A DNA stretch of 64,000 nt from Albidovulum sediminis (GCF_025380365.1 NZ_JAOCQF010000002.1:18846-82845); one strand, 5' to 3'. Positions 18,809 through 27,467 are shown, counted from the stretch's first letter. The notes: generated by a model from the sequence alone, not told the origin. A program made the numbers and translations.

Positions 18809-19737
18809 ACAGCCACGAGATGAACGCATTGCAGGACAAGTCCGGATCGGGCCAAAGCCTGGTCCTGGTGACCGGACCGTCGGGGGCGGGCCGCTCGACC
18901 GCGTTGCGCGTTCTGGAAGACCTCGGATACGAGCCGATCGACAACCTGCCGCTGAGCCTGATCCCCCGGCTGTTCGAGGGGCCGCCGATCCAGCGACCGC
19001 TGGCGCTGGGCATCGATGTGCGAAACCGCGACTTTTCGGTCGCAGGTCTGATCGAGCTGATCGACCGGCTGACCGCCAGCCCCGACGTCGTGCCCGAAGT
19101 GCTGTTCCTCGACTGCCGGGCCGACGAACTGGTTCGCCGCTTCGGTGAGACACGCCGCCGTCATCCGCTGTCGCCCTCCGAGGCGCCTTCGCTCGGCGTG
19201 CTGAGCGAGATCGACCTGCTGGTGCCGATCCGGGCCCGTGCCGACGTGCTTATCGACACCTCGGACCTGTCCCCGCACGATCTCAAGGCGGAAATCGCGC
19301 GCTGGTTCGACCGCGCCGCCGCAGGGCGGCTGGCAGTGTCGATCCAGTCCTTTTCCTACAAGCGCGGCGCGCCGCGCGGGCTTGACCTGATGTTCGACTG
19401 CCGCTTCCTTCGCAACCCGCACTGGGACGAACGCCTGCGGGCGCTCGACGGGCGCGATCCGGCGGTGGTGGATTACGTCAACGATGACCCGCGATTCCCC
19501 GAATTCTTTCAGCGCGTGCGTGATCTGATCCTGTTTCTGTTGCCGGCGCAGGTCGCAGAAGGCAAGAGCCATGTCGCAATCGGCTTCGGCTGCACCGGCG
19601 GGCAACACCGCAGCATTGCAGTTGCAGAAAAAATGGCCAAAGAACTTGCGGAGGCCGGTTGGCAGGTGTCTAAAAGGCATCGGGAATTGGAACGCCGGAC
19701 CTCCGGGGCGACGGCAGTACAAGGTGACAGGGCGTGA
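18805..19737 (+). CDS. rapZ: RNase adapter / nucleotide-binding protein RapZ
   Basis: P-loop protein of the YvcJ/RapZ family; in enterobacteria RapZ delivers a small RNA to RNase E and senses envelope-precursor metabolites. The 310 residues contain a Walker A-like GPSGAGRST at residues 24-32, in which the usual lysine is arginine. They also hold the DNLPLSL motif, the [13 protein letters not shown] region and the family C terminus with [12 protein letters not shown] and VSKRHRE. The role of RapZ in this lineage is not established. It overlaps hprK upstream and the EIIA gene downstream by four bases. Confidence 0.92.
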   Translation: MNSHEMNALQDKSGSGQSLVLVTGPSGAGRSTALRVLEDLGYEPIDNLPLSLIPRLFEGPPIQRPLALGIDVRNRDFSVAGLIELIDRLTASPDVVPEVLFLDCRADELVRRFGETRRRHPLSPSEAPSLGVLSEIDLLVPIRARADVLIDTSDLSPHDLKAEIARWFDRAAAGRLAVSIQSFSYKRGAPRGLDLMFDCRFLRNPHWDERLRALDGRDPAVVDYVNDDPRFPEFFQRVRDLILFLLPAQVAEGKSHVAIGFGCTGGQHRSIAVAEKMAKELAEAGWQVSKRHRELERRTSGATAVQGDRA

Positions 19738-20138
19738 TCGGGGTCGTGATCGTCGCACATGGCGGTTTGGCGCGCGAGTATCTCGCAGCGGTTGAGCATG
19801 TCGTGGGCAAGCAGTCCGGGATCCGGGCCATCGCCATCGAGGAGGATCACGACCGCGCTGAAAAGCAGGCCGAGATCCGCGATGCGGCGGATGCCGTCGA
19901 TGATGGCGACGGGGTGGTGGTGGTGACCGACATGTTCGGCGGATCGCCCTCCAACCTGTCGCTGTGCGCCTGCGAACGGCAGAACCGCCGCATTATCTAC
20001 GGCGCCAACCTGCCGATGCTGATCAAGCTGGCCAAGTCGCGCAATCTTTCGGTTCCCGATGCAGTGGCGACCGCGCTGGATGCAGGGCGCAAGTACATCA
20101 ATGTCTATGCTGGCGGTGCGGGGCAGGTGCGGCCGTGA
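19734..20138 (+). CDS. PTS EIIA component, mannose type
   Basis: A 134-residue mannose/fructose-family EIIA domain with the phospho-accepting histidine His9 in VIVAHGGLA and the FGGSPSN loop. No EIIB, EIIC or EIID gene is nearby, so this is the regulatory, permease-free PTS branch seen in alphaproteobacteria (often named manX or ptsM), not sugar uptake. The GTG start overlaps the rapZ stop, and the stop overlaps ptsH (GTGA). Confidence 0.93.
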   Translation: MIGVVIVAHGGLAREYLAAVEHVVGKQSGIRAIAIEEDHDRAEKQAEIRDAADAVDDGDGVVVVTDMFGGSPSNLSLCACERQNRRIIYGANLPMLIKLAKSRNLSVPDAVATALDAGRKYINVYAGGAGQVRP

Positions 20139-20404
20139 TCGAGCGGGTCCTGAAGATCGTCAACGAAAAGGGGCTGCACGCCCGCGCCTCGGCCAAGTTC
20201 GTCGAGGTGGTCGAAGCGCATGATGCGTCCGCCGAGGTGGAAAAGGACGGCATGCGCGTATCCGGCGATTCCATAATGGGGCTTCTGATGCTGGCCGCAT
20301 CGCGCGGGACGGCGATCTGCGTGCGGACCGACGGGGCACAGGCCGAGGCGCTGGCCGACGCGCTGGCGGCGCTGGTGGCCGACAAGTTCGGCGAAGGCTA
20401 CTGA
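20135..20404 (+). CDS. ptsH: Phosphocarrier protein HPr
   Basis: HPr of 89 residues with both regulatory sites intact: catalytic His15 (GLHARASA) and Ser46 (GDSIMGLLML), the target of the HprK encoded in the same operon. The GTG start overlaps the EIIA stop by four bases. It carries phosphate from enzyme I (not in this window) to the EIIA encoded just upstream. It is the last gene of the chvI-chvG-hprK-rapZ-EIIA-ptsH string. Confidence 0.95.
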   Translation: MIERVLKIVNEKGLHARASAKFVEVVEAHDASAEVEKDGMRVSGDSIMGLLMLAASRGTAICVRTDGAQAEALADALAALVADKFGEGY

Positions 20405-20461
20405 CGAACCCTGACGCCGCCCGGAACGCGGAGACCTTGCACCCCCTTCGGAGCGAAAACC

Positions 20462-21337
20462 TCAGCGTGTCGGGACCGGCACCTCGCCCCGGTAGTCGTA
20501 GAAGCCGCGGCTGGTCTTCCGGCCCAGCCAGCCGGCCTCGACATACTTGGTCAGGAGCGGGCAGGGCCGGTACTTGGTATCCGCCAGACCGTCGTGCAGG
20601 ACGTTCATGATGGCAAGGCACGTATCCAGCCCGATGAAATCGGCCAGTTCGAGCGGCCCCATCGGGTGGTTCGCGCCCAGTTTCAGGGATTCGTCGATGG
20701 ATTTGACCGAGCCGACGCCCTCGTAAAGCGTATAGACCGCCTCGTTGATCATCGGCATCAGGATGCGGTTGACGATGAAGGCCGGGAAGTCCTCGGCGCT
20801 TGCCGCGGTCTTGCCCAGTTTCTCAACCACGGCCAGAAGCGTCCGGTAGGTCGGTTCGTCCGTGGCGATGCCGCGGATCAGTTCCACCAGTTGCATCACC
20901 GGCACCGGGTTCATGAAGTGGAAGCCCATGAACTTCTCGGGCCGGTCGGTGCGGCTTGCCAGGCGGGTGATCGAGATCGACGAGGTGTTCGAGGTCAGGA
21001 TCGTCGTCGGCTTCAGATGCGGTAGCAGATCTTCGAAGATCGCCTGCTTCACCGTCTCGCGCTCCGTCGCGGCCTCGATGATCAGATCGGTCTTGCCCAG
21101 GTCCGCGAGCTTCAGCGTCGTGCCGATGCGCGCCAGGGCCGCCTTGCGGTCCTCCTCGGTGATCTTTCCGCGCGAGGCTTGACGTTCCAGGTTCCGGTCG
21201 ATCAGGGCCACCGCCTTGTCGAGTGCGTCCTGCGTGATGTCGTTCAGCAGAACTTCGAACCCGGCAAGGGCGAAGACATGGGCAATCCCGTTGCCCATCT
21301 GGCCCGCGCCCACGATGCCCACCGTCCTGATATCCAT
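20462..21337 (-). CDS. hbdA: 3-hydroxybutyryl-CoA dehydrogenase
   Basis: NAD(P)-dependent oxidoreductase that interconverts acetoacetyl-CoA and 3-hydroxybutyryl-CoA, used in butyrate/fatty-acid metabolism and in acetyl-CoA assimilation. The 291-residue protein is a stand-alone 3HCDH. Its Rossmann loop GAGQMGNG lies at residues 10-17. The catalytic His is in GFHFMNPVPVM, followed by the C-terminal helical domain (LGANHPMGPLELADFIGLD). ATG at 21337 follows GGAGAGACGG. It converges on ptsH with a 57-base gap. Confidence 0.93.
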   Translation of the reverse strand: MDIRTVGIVGAGQMGNGIAHVFALAGFEVLLNDITQDALDKAVALIDRNLERQASRGKITEEDRKAALARIGTTLKLADLGKTDLIIEAATERETVKQAIFEDLLPHLKPTTILTSNTSSISITRLASRTDRPEKFMGFHFMNPVPVMQLVELIRGIATDEPTYRTLLAVVEKLGKTAASAEDFPAFIVNRILMPMINEAVYTLYEGVGSVKSIDESLKLGANHPMGPLELADFIGLDTCLAIMNVLHDGLADTKYRPCPLLTKYVEAGWLGRKTSRGFYDYRGEVPVPTR

Positions 21338-21564
21338 GCCGTCTCTCCGTTGTTCGGCATGACCTTATGCACCGCCTGCGCTCAGGTGCAAGGCGTAAGC
21401 CCCGGAACATGTCGCATCAGGGCGCGCCGGCCCGAGCGGCCTTGGCGTCAAAACCCGTGGCGCAAGTGTGACATCGCATCCACGAAAGACCTTGGGCGCG
21501 CCATTTTTCCGTCAAGGAGAGCGGCGATACAGATCGTGGGGGCGCTGAAACGGGTCGAAAAGAA

Positions 21565-21726
21565 ATGAAAACCGCCGTCGCATTCCTTATCCGCTTCGCG
21601 CGCAAGAACCCCGAACAGACCGATGCCTTCGGTCAGCGCCTGACGATCATGACCAAGCCGAAGACGCCCCGCCCGACGCGGATGTCGACGCCGCCGCTGT
21701 TCAAGAACCGCGTGCGCGCCGCCTGA
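21565..21726 (+). CDS. Small hypothetical protein, 53 residues
   Basis: A short reading frame from ATG at 21565 to TGA at 21724-21726. It starts with a hydrophobic/basic stretch (AVAFLIRFARK) and has a basic, Pro/Thr-rich tail (KPKTPRPTRMSTPPLFKNR). Only a weak purine-rich site (GAAAAGAA) precedes it. I do not recognise a family. Support is positional: it fills the space between two genes reading away on the other strand. It may be spurious. Bases 21338-21564 hold nothing else I can support. Confidence 0.35.
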   Translation: MKTAVAFLIRFARKNPEQTDAFGQRLTIMTKPKTPRPTRMSTPPLFKNRVRAA

Positions 21727-21738
21727 CACGGCGACGGC

Positions 21739-22548
21739 TCAGAAGCCCGCGCTTACGCCCGGCAGCTGAAGCTCGCGGACGAGATCGCGCAGTTCCTGCC
21801 GGGCCGCCACGTTGGAGAGGTTCAGCGTCTCCACGCCCACGTCCCTCAGGTCAAGAAGCGTCAGACCCCGCGGGAACAGCTCGCGGAAGATCACCCGCTC
21901 TGAAAATCCGGGCGCCACGCGGAAGCCGATCCGCTTCGACAGCTGTTCCAGCGCCGCCCCGACCTTTTTCTTGTTGTGCATCTGCTGGGCGCCCAGACGG
22001 TTGCGCAGCACGATCCAGTCGATCGGCTTGAGGCCCGCCCGCGCCCGCAGCTGGCGCGCGTTCCAGACCATCTCGGCATAGATGGAGGGGCCGATGACGC
22101 GTCCGGTCTCGGGATCGACGCGCGCCAGCAGGTCGAAGTCGATGAAGCTGTCGTTCAGCGGCGTGATCAGCGTATCGGCAAGCGAATGGGCGACCTGGCT
22201 CAGCCGCGTGTGCGATCCGGGGCAGTCGATGATGATGAAATCCGACACCGAATCGAGCGTTGCGACGGCGGCCGAAAGCCGGTGGTCATAGGCGTTCTCG
22301 TTGGGGGAAAGCTGTGCCTGCTCGACCTCGGGCAGCTCGCGGTAGTCCGGCGTCGGCAGGTCCAGCCCCTCGCGCCGGGCGAAGGCGCGGCGGTTCTCGA
22401 TATAACGCCCGAAGCTGCGCTGCCGGAGGTCGAGGTCGAGGGCGCCGACGCGATGGCCCATCCGTGCCAGCGCCGTTGCGACATGCATGGCGGTGGTCGA
22501 CTTGCCCGACCCGCCCTTCTCGTTGCCGGTCACGATGATATGCGCCAA
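21739..22548 (-). CDS. mipZ: ParA-type division-site regulator MipZ
   Basis: MipZ is a deviant ParA-family ATPase that forms gradients from the cell poles and restricts FtsZ assembly to mid-cell in alphaproteobacteria. Features are the Walker A motif NEKGGSGKST near residues 8-17, the switch region LDLDLRQRSFGRYIENR, and DCPGSHTRLS as Walker B/switch II. The TTG at 22548 is chosen because AAGGA lies seven bases upstream and the protein then begins LAHIIVTGNEKGG, like known MipZ proteins (269 residues). Bases 22549-22691 hold no gene. Confidence 0.92.
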   Translation of the reverse strand: MAHIIVTGNEKGGSGKSTTAMHVATALARMGHRVGALDLDLRQRSFGRYIENRRAFARREGLDLPTPDYRELPEVEQAQLSPNENAYDHRLSAAVATLDSVSDFIIIDCPGSHTRLSQVAHSLADTLITPLNDSFIDFDLLARVDPETGRVIGPSIYAEMVWNARQLRARAGLKPIDWIVLRNRLGAQQMHNKKKVGAALEQLSKRIGFRVAPGFSERVIFRELFPRGLTLLDLRDVGVETLNLSNVAARQELRDLVRELQLPGVSAGF

Positions 22549-22691
22549 GGTCCGGTCCTTCCCCAGGTGTCGCCCGCGCGGGCGATTGTGGCGCGCAGAT
22601 ATAGACGCCGCGGCGGCAAGGGGGAAGCGGTGCCGCACGGTCCGGGGTGCTGTTTTGCACGGCTGTGGCCGCGGCACCGCCAAACGCAAAA

Positions 22692-22710
22692 CGCCGCCCG
22701 TGGGGCGGCG
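22692..22710 (-). terminator. Terminator after rpmE
   Basis: An 8-bp stem (CGCCGCCC with GGGCGGCG, loop GTG), followed on the minus strand by TTTTGCGTTTGG. A near-copy, including the T-rich tail, lies upstream of ffh at 29013-29040. Confidence 0.85.
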
Positions 22711-22732
22711 CCTGCCAACGTAGCGTCCGCGA

Positions 22733-22954
22733 TCAGAAGCCGAGGCCCGCGTACTTGTTCTTGAACTTCGACACGCGTCCGCCGGTGTCCATCAGCTTGG
22801 CCGAACCGCCGGTCCAGGCCGGATGCGCCAGCGGGTCGATGTCGAGCGCCAGCGTGTCGCCTTCCTTGCCCCAGGTCGAGCGGGTCTGGTAGGTGGTGCC
22901 GTCGGTCATCTTGACCGTGATGAAGTGGTAGTCGGGGTGGATACCTTGTTTCAT
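22733..22954 (-). CDS. rpmE: 50S ribosomal protein L31, zinc-independent form
   Basis: L31 of 73 residues, beginning [18 protein letters not shown]. None of the four zinc-ligand cysteines of the C+ form is present, so this is the C- type that needs no zinc. It starts eleven bases after rplS and is followed by a rho-independent terminator, marking the end of the leftward translation operon. Confidence 0.96.
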   Translation of the reverse strand: MKQGIHPDYHFITVKMTDGTTYQTRSTWGKEGDTLALDIDPLAHPAWTGGSAKLMDTGGRVSKFKNKYAGLGF

Positions 22955-22965
22955 CGGTCCGCTCC

Positions 22966-23340
22966 TCACTCGGCTTTTTCTTTGTAGTTGGTGACTTCGG
23001 CGATCCGGGCCGACTTGCCGCGGCGATCGCGCAGATAGTAGAGCTTCGCCCGGCGCACGCGGCCGCGGCGCACGACCTCGATCGTCGCGATGTTGGTCGA
23101 GTAAAGCGGGAAGACGCGTTCGACGCCTTCGCCGAAGGAAATCTTGCGCACGGTGAACGAGGCCGCCAGCGTGCTGCCGCCCTTGCGGGAGATGCAGACG
23201 CCTTCGTAGTTCTGCACGCGCGAACGGGTGCCTTCGGTCACCTTGTAGCCGACGCGGATGGTGTCGCCGGCCTTGAAGTCCGGGATGGTCTTGCCGAGGG
23301 CGGCGATCTGTTCCGCCTCGAGTTGCGCGATCAGGTTCAT
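22966..23340 (-). CDS. rplS: 50S ribosomal protein L19
   Basis: L19 lies at the 30S/50S interface. The 124 residues include the family patterns [27 protein letters not shown] and VFPLYSTNI, with [17 protein letters not shown] toward the end. It is co-oriented with trmD upstream, in the usual rpsP-rimM-trmD-rplS order, but separated by 296 bases. Confidence 0.97.
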   Translation of the reverse strand: MNLIAQLEAEQIAALGKTIPDFKAGDTIRVGYKVTEGTRSRVQNYEGVCISRKGGSTLAASFTVRKISFGEGVERVFPLYSTNIATIEVVRRGRVRRAKLYYLRDRRGKSARIAEVTNYKEKAE

Positions 23341-23636
23341 CGCAGTTCCTTTCCTTTGCTCGCGGTGGTCCCGCGATGGTCTGGCGCGCCTCAGAGCTCC
23401 GTGTCTTCATCGGGTCCGCATCCGCGCCCGCCGGAGGTCAGGTCGACATGTTTCCGACTGTTCCCGCCGCCCGGTTCCCGCCGAAGAAGGCGGGTGCATC
23501 GGCCACGCAAAACAGGTCCGGACGACTCGCGAAAGCCCCGGACGGGCGGGGTATAGGGGCAAGCGGCCGCGGGGTCAAGCAAGCCGTGCCGTCCCCGGTT
23601 GCGGGCGGCCTCCGGCCGCGCCTCGCGGGTGCCGCG
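23341..23636. other. Gap between trmD and rplS
   Basis: A 296-base GC-rich interval inside an otherwise tight ribosomal operon. I see no gene and no terminator with a T tract. A promoter for rplS-rpmE may lie here, but no convincing boxes are visible. Confidence 0.4.
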
Positions 23637-24443
23637 TCAATCCGCCCGCGACGAATACGCCGTCCACAAATCCGGCCGCCTTTCGCGGGTGATCCGCTCC
23701 GCCTCCGCCCGTCGCCATCGGTCGACGGCGGCATGGTCGCCCGAGGTCAGCACGGCGGGGATCTCCCGCCCTTCCCAAACCGCAGGCCGCGTGTAGTGCG
23801 GATGTTCCAGCAGGCCGTGGGAATGGCTTTCCTCCTCGGTGGAGGCGGCATTGCCGAGAACGCCGGGCAGGAGCCGCACCGCCGCGTCGATCATCGCCTG
23901 CGCGGCGATCTCGCCCCCGGTCAGGACGAAGTCGCCCAGGCTCACCTCCTCGACCGCGTAATGATCGAGGACGCGCTGGTCGACCCCCTCGAACCGGCCG
24001 CAGAGGAGTGTCACGCCCTCCGCCCCGGCCCAACGCCGCGCCGTCGCCTGATCGAAGCGCCGGCCGCGGGGCGAAAGGTAGACGACCGGCCAGCGGGCGC
24101 GGTCGATCGGCGTGCCGATGGCGGCCTCGTCGAAGGCGCGCGCCACTACATCGGCGCGGAGCACCATGCCCGCGCCGCCCCCTGCGGGCGTATCGTCGAC
24201 GTTGCGATGCTTGCCGATGCCGAACGGGCGCAGGTCGATCGTCTCAAGGGCCCAGCGGCCTTCCTGCAGCGCCTTGCCGGTCAGCGAAAGGCCCAGCGTA
24301 CCCGGAAACGCTTCGGGAAGAAGCGTGATGATCCGGGCGCGCCAGGCGCCCCTCAGCATCGGCGTGTCGGTCATCAGTTCGCGCGGCCTCAGGCTTGCCG
24401 AAATCGCAAGCCGCCCGTGAGAGCGGGGCGTGTCGTCACTCAT
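23637..24443 (-). CDS. trmD: tRNA (guanine-N1)-methyltransferase
   Basis: Methylates G37 next to the anticodon in tRNAs reading CNN-type codons, preventing frameshifting. The 268 residues show the deep trefoil-knot signatures: [31 protein letters not shown] and HPHYTRP. Compared with E. coli the N terminus has an extra segment of about 34 residues before [16 protein letters not shown] at 24443 overlaps rimM by eight bases and is kept; ATG at 24374 would give a shorter protein. Confidence 0.94.
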   Translation of the reverse strand: MSDDTPRSHGRLAISASLRPRELMTDTPMLRGAWRARIITLLPEAFPGTLGLSLTGKALQEGRWALETIDLRPFGIGKHRNVDDTPAGGGAGMVLRADVVARAFDEAAIGTPIDRARWPVVYLSPRGRRFDQATARRWAGAEGVTLLCGRFEGVDQRVLDHYAVEEVSLGDFVLTGGEIAAQAMIDAAVRLLPGVLGNAASTEEESHSHGLLEHPHYTRPAVWEGREIPAVLTSGDHAAVDRWRRAEAERITRERRPDLWTAYSSRAD

Positions 24444-24942
24444 CGCCGATTTCCCCCGGCGGATCGGCGATGATCCTGCCGGCGGTCAGGTCAACGGTCG
24501 GGACGACGGCTTTGGTGAAGGGCAGAAGCAGGGTGCCCGCGCCTCCAGTCACCTCGAGGAAGTCGCCGGCCCCGTGGTTGTGCACCGCCTTTACCCGGCC
24601 AAGGGGCGTGCCGGAGGTGTCCAGCACCTCGAGCCCGATCAGGTCGGCGTGATAGAATTCGTCGTCGGGCAGGTTGGGAAGCTTGTCGCGGTCGGCGTAA
24701 AGCTCGACCCCTTTCAGCGCCTCCGCCTCCTCGCGGGTGTTGATGCCCGACAGCCGCGCCGTCAGCCCACCGCCCGCGCCGCGCGTGAGCCGGAGCGTGA
24801 AGCTTCGGCTGCCGTCCTGCGTCCACAGGGGGGCATAGGCCACGATGGCCTCCGGCTGGGCGCAGAAGCTTTTCAGCCGCACCTCGCCGCGAACCCCGAA
24901 GGCCCCGGCAATGGCGCCGACGCAGATGCGCTCAGGTGCCAT
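24436..24942 (-). CDS. rimM: 16S rRNA processing protein RimM
   Basis: 30S maturation factor acting on the 16S 3' domain. The 168 residues have the N-terminal beta-barrel ([21 protein letters not shown]) and the C-terminal PRC-type domain ([33 protein letters not shown]). The gene overlaps trmD downstream and a small membrane-protein gene upstream. Confidence 0.95.
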   Translation of the reverse strand: MAPERICVGAIAGAFGVRGEVRLKSFCAQPEAIVAYAPLWTQDGSRSFTLRLTRGAGGGLTARLSGINTREEAEALKGVELYADRDKLPNLPDDEFYHADLIGLEVLDTSGTPLGRVKAVHNHGAGDFLEVTGGAGTLLLPFTKAVVPTVDLTAGRIIADPPGEIGDE

Positions 24943-25072
24943 CGGGCGCCTCCTCGCACAGGGTCTCAGGGGGAGCCGGGCGGATCGCCTGATCGGTCTT
25001 CATCCCGAGCCAGAACGCCCCAGCGCAGAGCGAGAGGGTGACGATCCGGCGCAGGAAGAAGCCGATCAGCAT
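24932..25072 (-). CDS. Small membrane protein between rpsP and rimM
   Basis: A 46-residue frame with one predicted membrane helix ([20 protein letters not shown], about residues 5-24) and an acidic, Pro-rich tail ([10 protein letters not shown]). It begins 14 bases after the rpsP stop and its stop overlaps the rimM start by 11 bases, which fits a real operon gene. I do not recognise a named family. The ribosome binding site is weak (GAGCGGAC). Confidence 0.6.
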   Translation of the reverse strand: MLIGFFLRRIVTLSLCAGAFWLGMKTDQAIRPAPPETLCEEAPDGT

Positions 25073-25086
25073 GTCCGCTCAGCGCC

Positions 25087-25437
25087 TCATTCGGCCGCGG
25101 CTTCGGCCTTCTTGGCCTTTTCCTCGGCGCGCTTCTTGGCCTTGTCGCCGGGCTCGGCCTTCTTCATGTTGGCGCGGGTGGCCTTGGCGCGGACGCCGGC
25201 CGCCTCGAGGAAGCGGGCGACGCGGTCGGTCGGCTGGGCGCCCTGCGACAGCCAGTACTGGACGCGCTCCATGTTCATCTTGACGCGGTCCTCGCTGTCC
25301 TTGGCAAGGAGCGGATTGTAGGTGCCGAGCTTCTCGATGAAGCGGCCGTCGCGCGGCATGCGCGAATCGGAGGCGACGATCGAGTAGAAGGGCCGCTTGT
25401 TGGAACCGCCACGGGCGAGACGGATTTTCATAGCCAT
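25087..25437 (-). CDS. rpsP: 30S ribosomal protein S16
   Basis: S16 stabilises 16S rRNA folding. The core [36 protein letters not shown] region is typical. The protein is 116 residues because of a lysine/alanine/glutamate-rich C-terminal extension ([16 protein letters not shown]), common in alphaproteobacteria. The upstream in-frame codons (MA) give the ATG at 25437; the second ATG at 25431 is equally plausible. Confidence 0.97.
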   Translation of the reverse strand: MAMKIRLARGGSNKRPFYSIVASDSRMPRDGRFIEKLGTYNPLLAKDSEDRVKMNMERVQYWLSQGAQPTDRVARFLEAAGVRAKATRANMKKAEPGDKAKKRAEEKAKKAEAAAE

Positions 25438-25480
25438 GTGAATTTCTCCTTTGGATGGCTGTTGACGGGGAAAACCCCCG

Positions 25481-25777
25481 CTATTTCTGCAACTTCTCGT
25501 GGTGCCTGATGACTTCGGAGATGATGAAGGTCAGGAATTTGCGGGCGAACTGCGGGTCGAGATCGGCCTCGGTCGCCAGTTTTTCGAGCCGCGCGATCTG
25601 GGTCGCCTCACGCGCGGGGTCCGAAGGCGGCAGGTCGTGATCGGCCTTGAGCCGGCCCACCGACTGGGTGTGCTTGAAGCGCTCGGCCAGCGTATAGACG
25701 AGGATCGCGTCAAGCCGGTCGATGCTTTCGCGGTGACCCTTCAGAAGCTCTGCGGCGCGGGTGGCGGGGTCACTCAT
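25481..25777 (-). CDS. Chorismate mutase, AroQ type
   Basis: Converts chorismate to prephenate in phenylalanine/tyrosine synthesis. This all-helical protein of 98 residues has the AroQ pattern: [16 protein letters not shown] at about 19-34, a lysine in [10 protein letters not shown], and Arg/Glu in the last helix. A mono-functional mutase between GNAT genes and rpsP is unusual for function but follows a conserved gene order in this lineage. It lies 43 bases before rpsP. Confidence 0.88.
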   Translation of the reverse strand: MSDPATRAAELLKGHRESIDRLDAILVYTLAERFKHTQSVGRLKADHDLPPSDPAREATQIARLEKLATEADLDPQFARKFLTFIISEVIRHHEKLQK

Positions 25778-25830
25778 GCGGGTCTCCGGTGCAGGTCGGC
25801 GAGGGGTGGGCGGCGTGTCGGGCGGCAGAG

Positions 25831-25876
25831 CCGGGGCGCTGCCCCGGACCCCGGAGTATTTGGGCCAGAATGAAGG
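25831..25876. repeat. Dispersed intergenic repeat, copy 2
   Basis: CCGGGGC-GCT-GCCCCGG hairpin, then ACCCCGGAGTATTTGGG and CCAGAATGAAGG. It has the same parts and order as copies at 81-128 and 48566-48678. It lies between the GNAT gene and the chorismate mutase gene, inside an apparent operon, and would be transcribed from its complement. Confidence 0.65.
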
Positions 25877-25882
25877 CGCGGG

Positions 25883-26419
25883 TCATGCCGCAGCCTCCTT
25901 CCGGTGGCGGTAGACGAGGCAGGGATTGTCGCCGGCGGGGTGGCGGGCGGCATCGTCGCGCGATGCGCCAAGCCGTTCGGCCAGCGCGACAGAGCGGGCA
26001 TTCGCCGGGTCGATGTAGCTGACGGCAGTGTCCCAGCCGAGCGTGCCGAAGGCGAAGGTGCGGGCGGCGCGCGCCGCCTCGAAGGCGTAGCCCTTGCCTT
26101 CGGCCTCGGGGGCCCAGACGGTCCAGCCGATTTCCCGTTCCGGCCAGTCGGCGGGAAACCAGGGGCCGGCCATGCCGAGCGCGCGGTCGGAGCCCTTGAG
26201 GGTGAAGACGAAATTGCCGAAGCCGCGCAGTACCCAGTGGCCGATGACGTGGCCGAAGGCGCGCCAGGTCTGTCCGAGCGCGTAGTCGCCCGATCGGATG
26301 AAGCCGGCGCGGGGCGAGGCGAGAAAGGCGTCGAAGGCCGGCCAGTCGGAAGGCGCGGGCGCGCGCAGGACCAGGCGTTCGGTCTCGATGACCGGGGTAT
26401 GGACCAGGGCGGGGGTCAT
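25883..26419 (-). CDS. GNAT acetyltransferase (RimJ/RimL type), paralogue 1
   Basis: A 178-residue N-acetyltransferase of the RimJ/RimL-like class. ETERLVLRAP opens the fold, EREIGWTVWAPEAEGKGYAFEAARA holds the acetyl-CoA loop, and SYIDPANARSVALAERLGA ends it. It is clearly related to the next two genes; all share the ERLVLR, GWS/TVW and DPANxRSxxLxxRxGA motifs. The substrate is unknown. Its start overlaps paralogue 2 by four bases. Confidence 0.85.
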   Translation of the reverse strand: MTPALVHTPVIETERLVLRAPAPSDWPAFDAFLASPRAGFIRSGDYALGQTWRAFGHVIGHWVLRGFGNFVFTLKGSDRALGMAGPWFPADWPEREIGWTVWAPEAEGKGYAFEAARAARTFAFGTLGWDTAVSYIDPANARSVALAERLGASRDDAARHPAGDNPCLVYRHRKEAAA

Positions 26420-26925
26420 GAGCGCGCCCTCAGGTCGTGAACGACCACCACATCGCCGGGCTCGGTTCCAGTGAGGGCGGGGTCGATGACGCCGCCCAGC
26501 CTGCGGGCCAGCGCCAGAGAGCGGGTGTTTTCCGCGTCGATGTAGCTGACGAGGCGGTTCCAGCCGAAGGAGGCCCCAGCCCAGGTCATGACCGCGCGCG
26601 CGGCTTCGAAGGCGTAGCCCTTGCCTTCGGCCTCGGGCGTGGTGAACCAGCCGATCTCGCGCTCCGGGTAGCCCTCGGGATTGTAGATGCCGACCTCGCC
26701 GACATAGGCGCCCGTCGCGCGGTCCTCGAGGCTGAAGGGGCCGTAGCCCTTGAGCTGCCAGAGGGCCACGTCGGCGGCCCAGTAGCGCCAGGCCTCCGCC
26801 CGGTCCTTGCGGCCGCGTTCGTGATCTGCGCGCGGCGAGGCGAAGAAGGCGGCCCAGTGTTCGAAGTCCGAAAGTGTCGGCGCGCGCAGGATCAAGCGGT
26901 CGGTGTGGAGGGTCGGGAATGTCAT
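26416..26925 (-). CDS. GNAT acetyltransferase (RimJ/RimL type), paralogue 2
   Basis: A second GNAT protein (169 residues) of the same subfamily, with TDRLILRAP near the N terminus, EREIGWFTTPEAEGKGYAFEAARAV as the cofactor loop, and SYIDAENTRSLALARRLGG. The cofactor loop is nearly identical to paralogue 1, suggesting local duplication. ATGA overlaps join it to both neighbours. The substrate is unknown; location in a translation operon makes a ribosomal or nascent protein target worth considering. Confidence 0.85.
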   Translation of the reverse strand: MTFPTLHTDRLILRAPTLSDFEHWAAFFASPRADHERGRKDRAEAWRYWAADVALWQLKGYGPFSLEDRATGAYVGEVGIYNPEGYPEREIGWFTTPEAEGKGYAFEAARAVMTWAGASFGWNRLVSYIDAENTRSLALARRLGGVIDPALTGTEPGDVVVVHDLRARS

Positions 26926-27467
26926 GCCTGCCCCCCGGCGTGGTGGCGGTAGGTCAGCGTTGGCTCGTCGCCGTAAGGATGCGCCGCACCGGCGTCGACC
27001 CGCGCGCCCATGCGTTCGCAGAGCCGGTGCGAGCGGGTGTTGGCGGGGTCGGTGTGGCTCACGGCGGTGCGATGACCCGAGGTCGCGAAGAACCAGTCGC
27101 GCGCCGCAATGGCGGCCTCATAGGCCAGGCCCTGGCCTTCGTCCGCGGGGTTCCAGAGGCTCCAGCCCAGTTCGGGTTCTGGGTGCGTCGCCGGGTAGAA
27201 GGGGCCGATGCCGCCGATCGCCTCGCCGCCCTCGCGCCGGGTCACGGTGAACAGGCTGAAGCCGTGGCGAGCCCATTGGTCGTGGATGTCGTCGTATCCC
27301 TCGCGGGTCTTTTCAAGCGTCCAGGGACCGCCCATCATGTGCGACCGCTCCGAGGCCCAGAACCGGGCCGATGGTTCGACGTCGGCCGCGTCCGGGACGC
27401 GCAGCACAAGCCGATCGGTCCAGAGGACCGGCCAGCCGTGCGCATCCCGGGTGAGCCGATAGGTCAT
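26922..27467 (-). CDS. GNAT acetyltransferase (RimJ/RimL type), paralogue 3
   Basis: The third and most divergent member (181 residues). It has WTDRLVLRVP, then ELGWSLWNPADEGQGLAYEAAIAAR, which carries GQG in place of GKG in the acetyl-CoA loop, and SHTDPANTRSHRLCERMGA. Its start overlaps the ffh stop by four bases and its stop overlaps paralogue 2. Expression is therefore probably coupled to Ffh. Confidence 0.85.
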   Translation of the reverse strand: MTYRLTRDAHGWPVLWTDRLVLRVPDAADVEPSARFWASERSHMMGGPWTLEKTREGYDDIHDQWARHGFSLFTVTRREGGEAIGGIGPFYPATHPEPELGWSLWNPADEGQGLAYEAAIAARDWFFATSGHRTAVSHTDPANTRSHRLCERMGARVDAGAAHPYGDEPTLTYRHHAGGQA

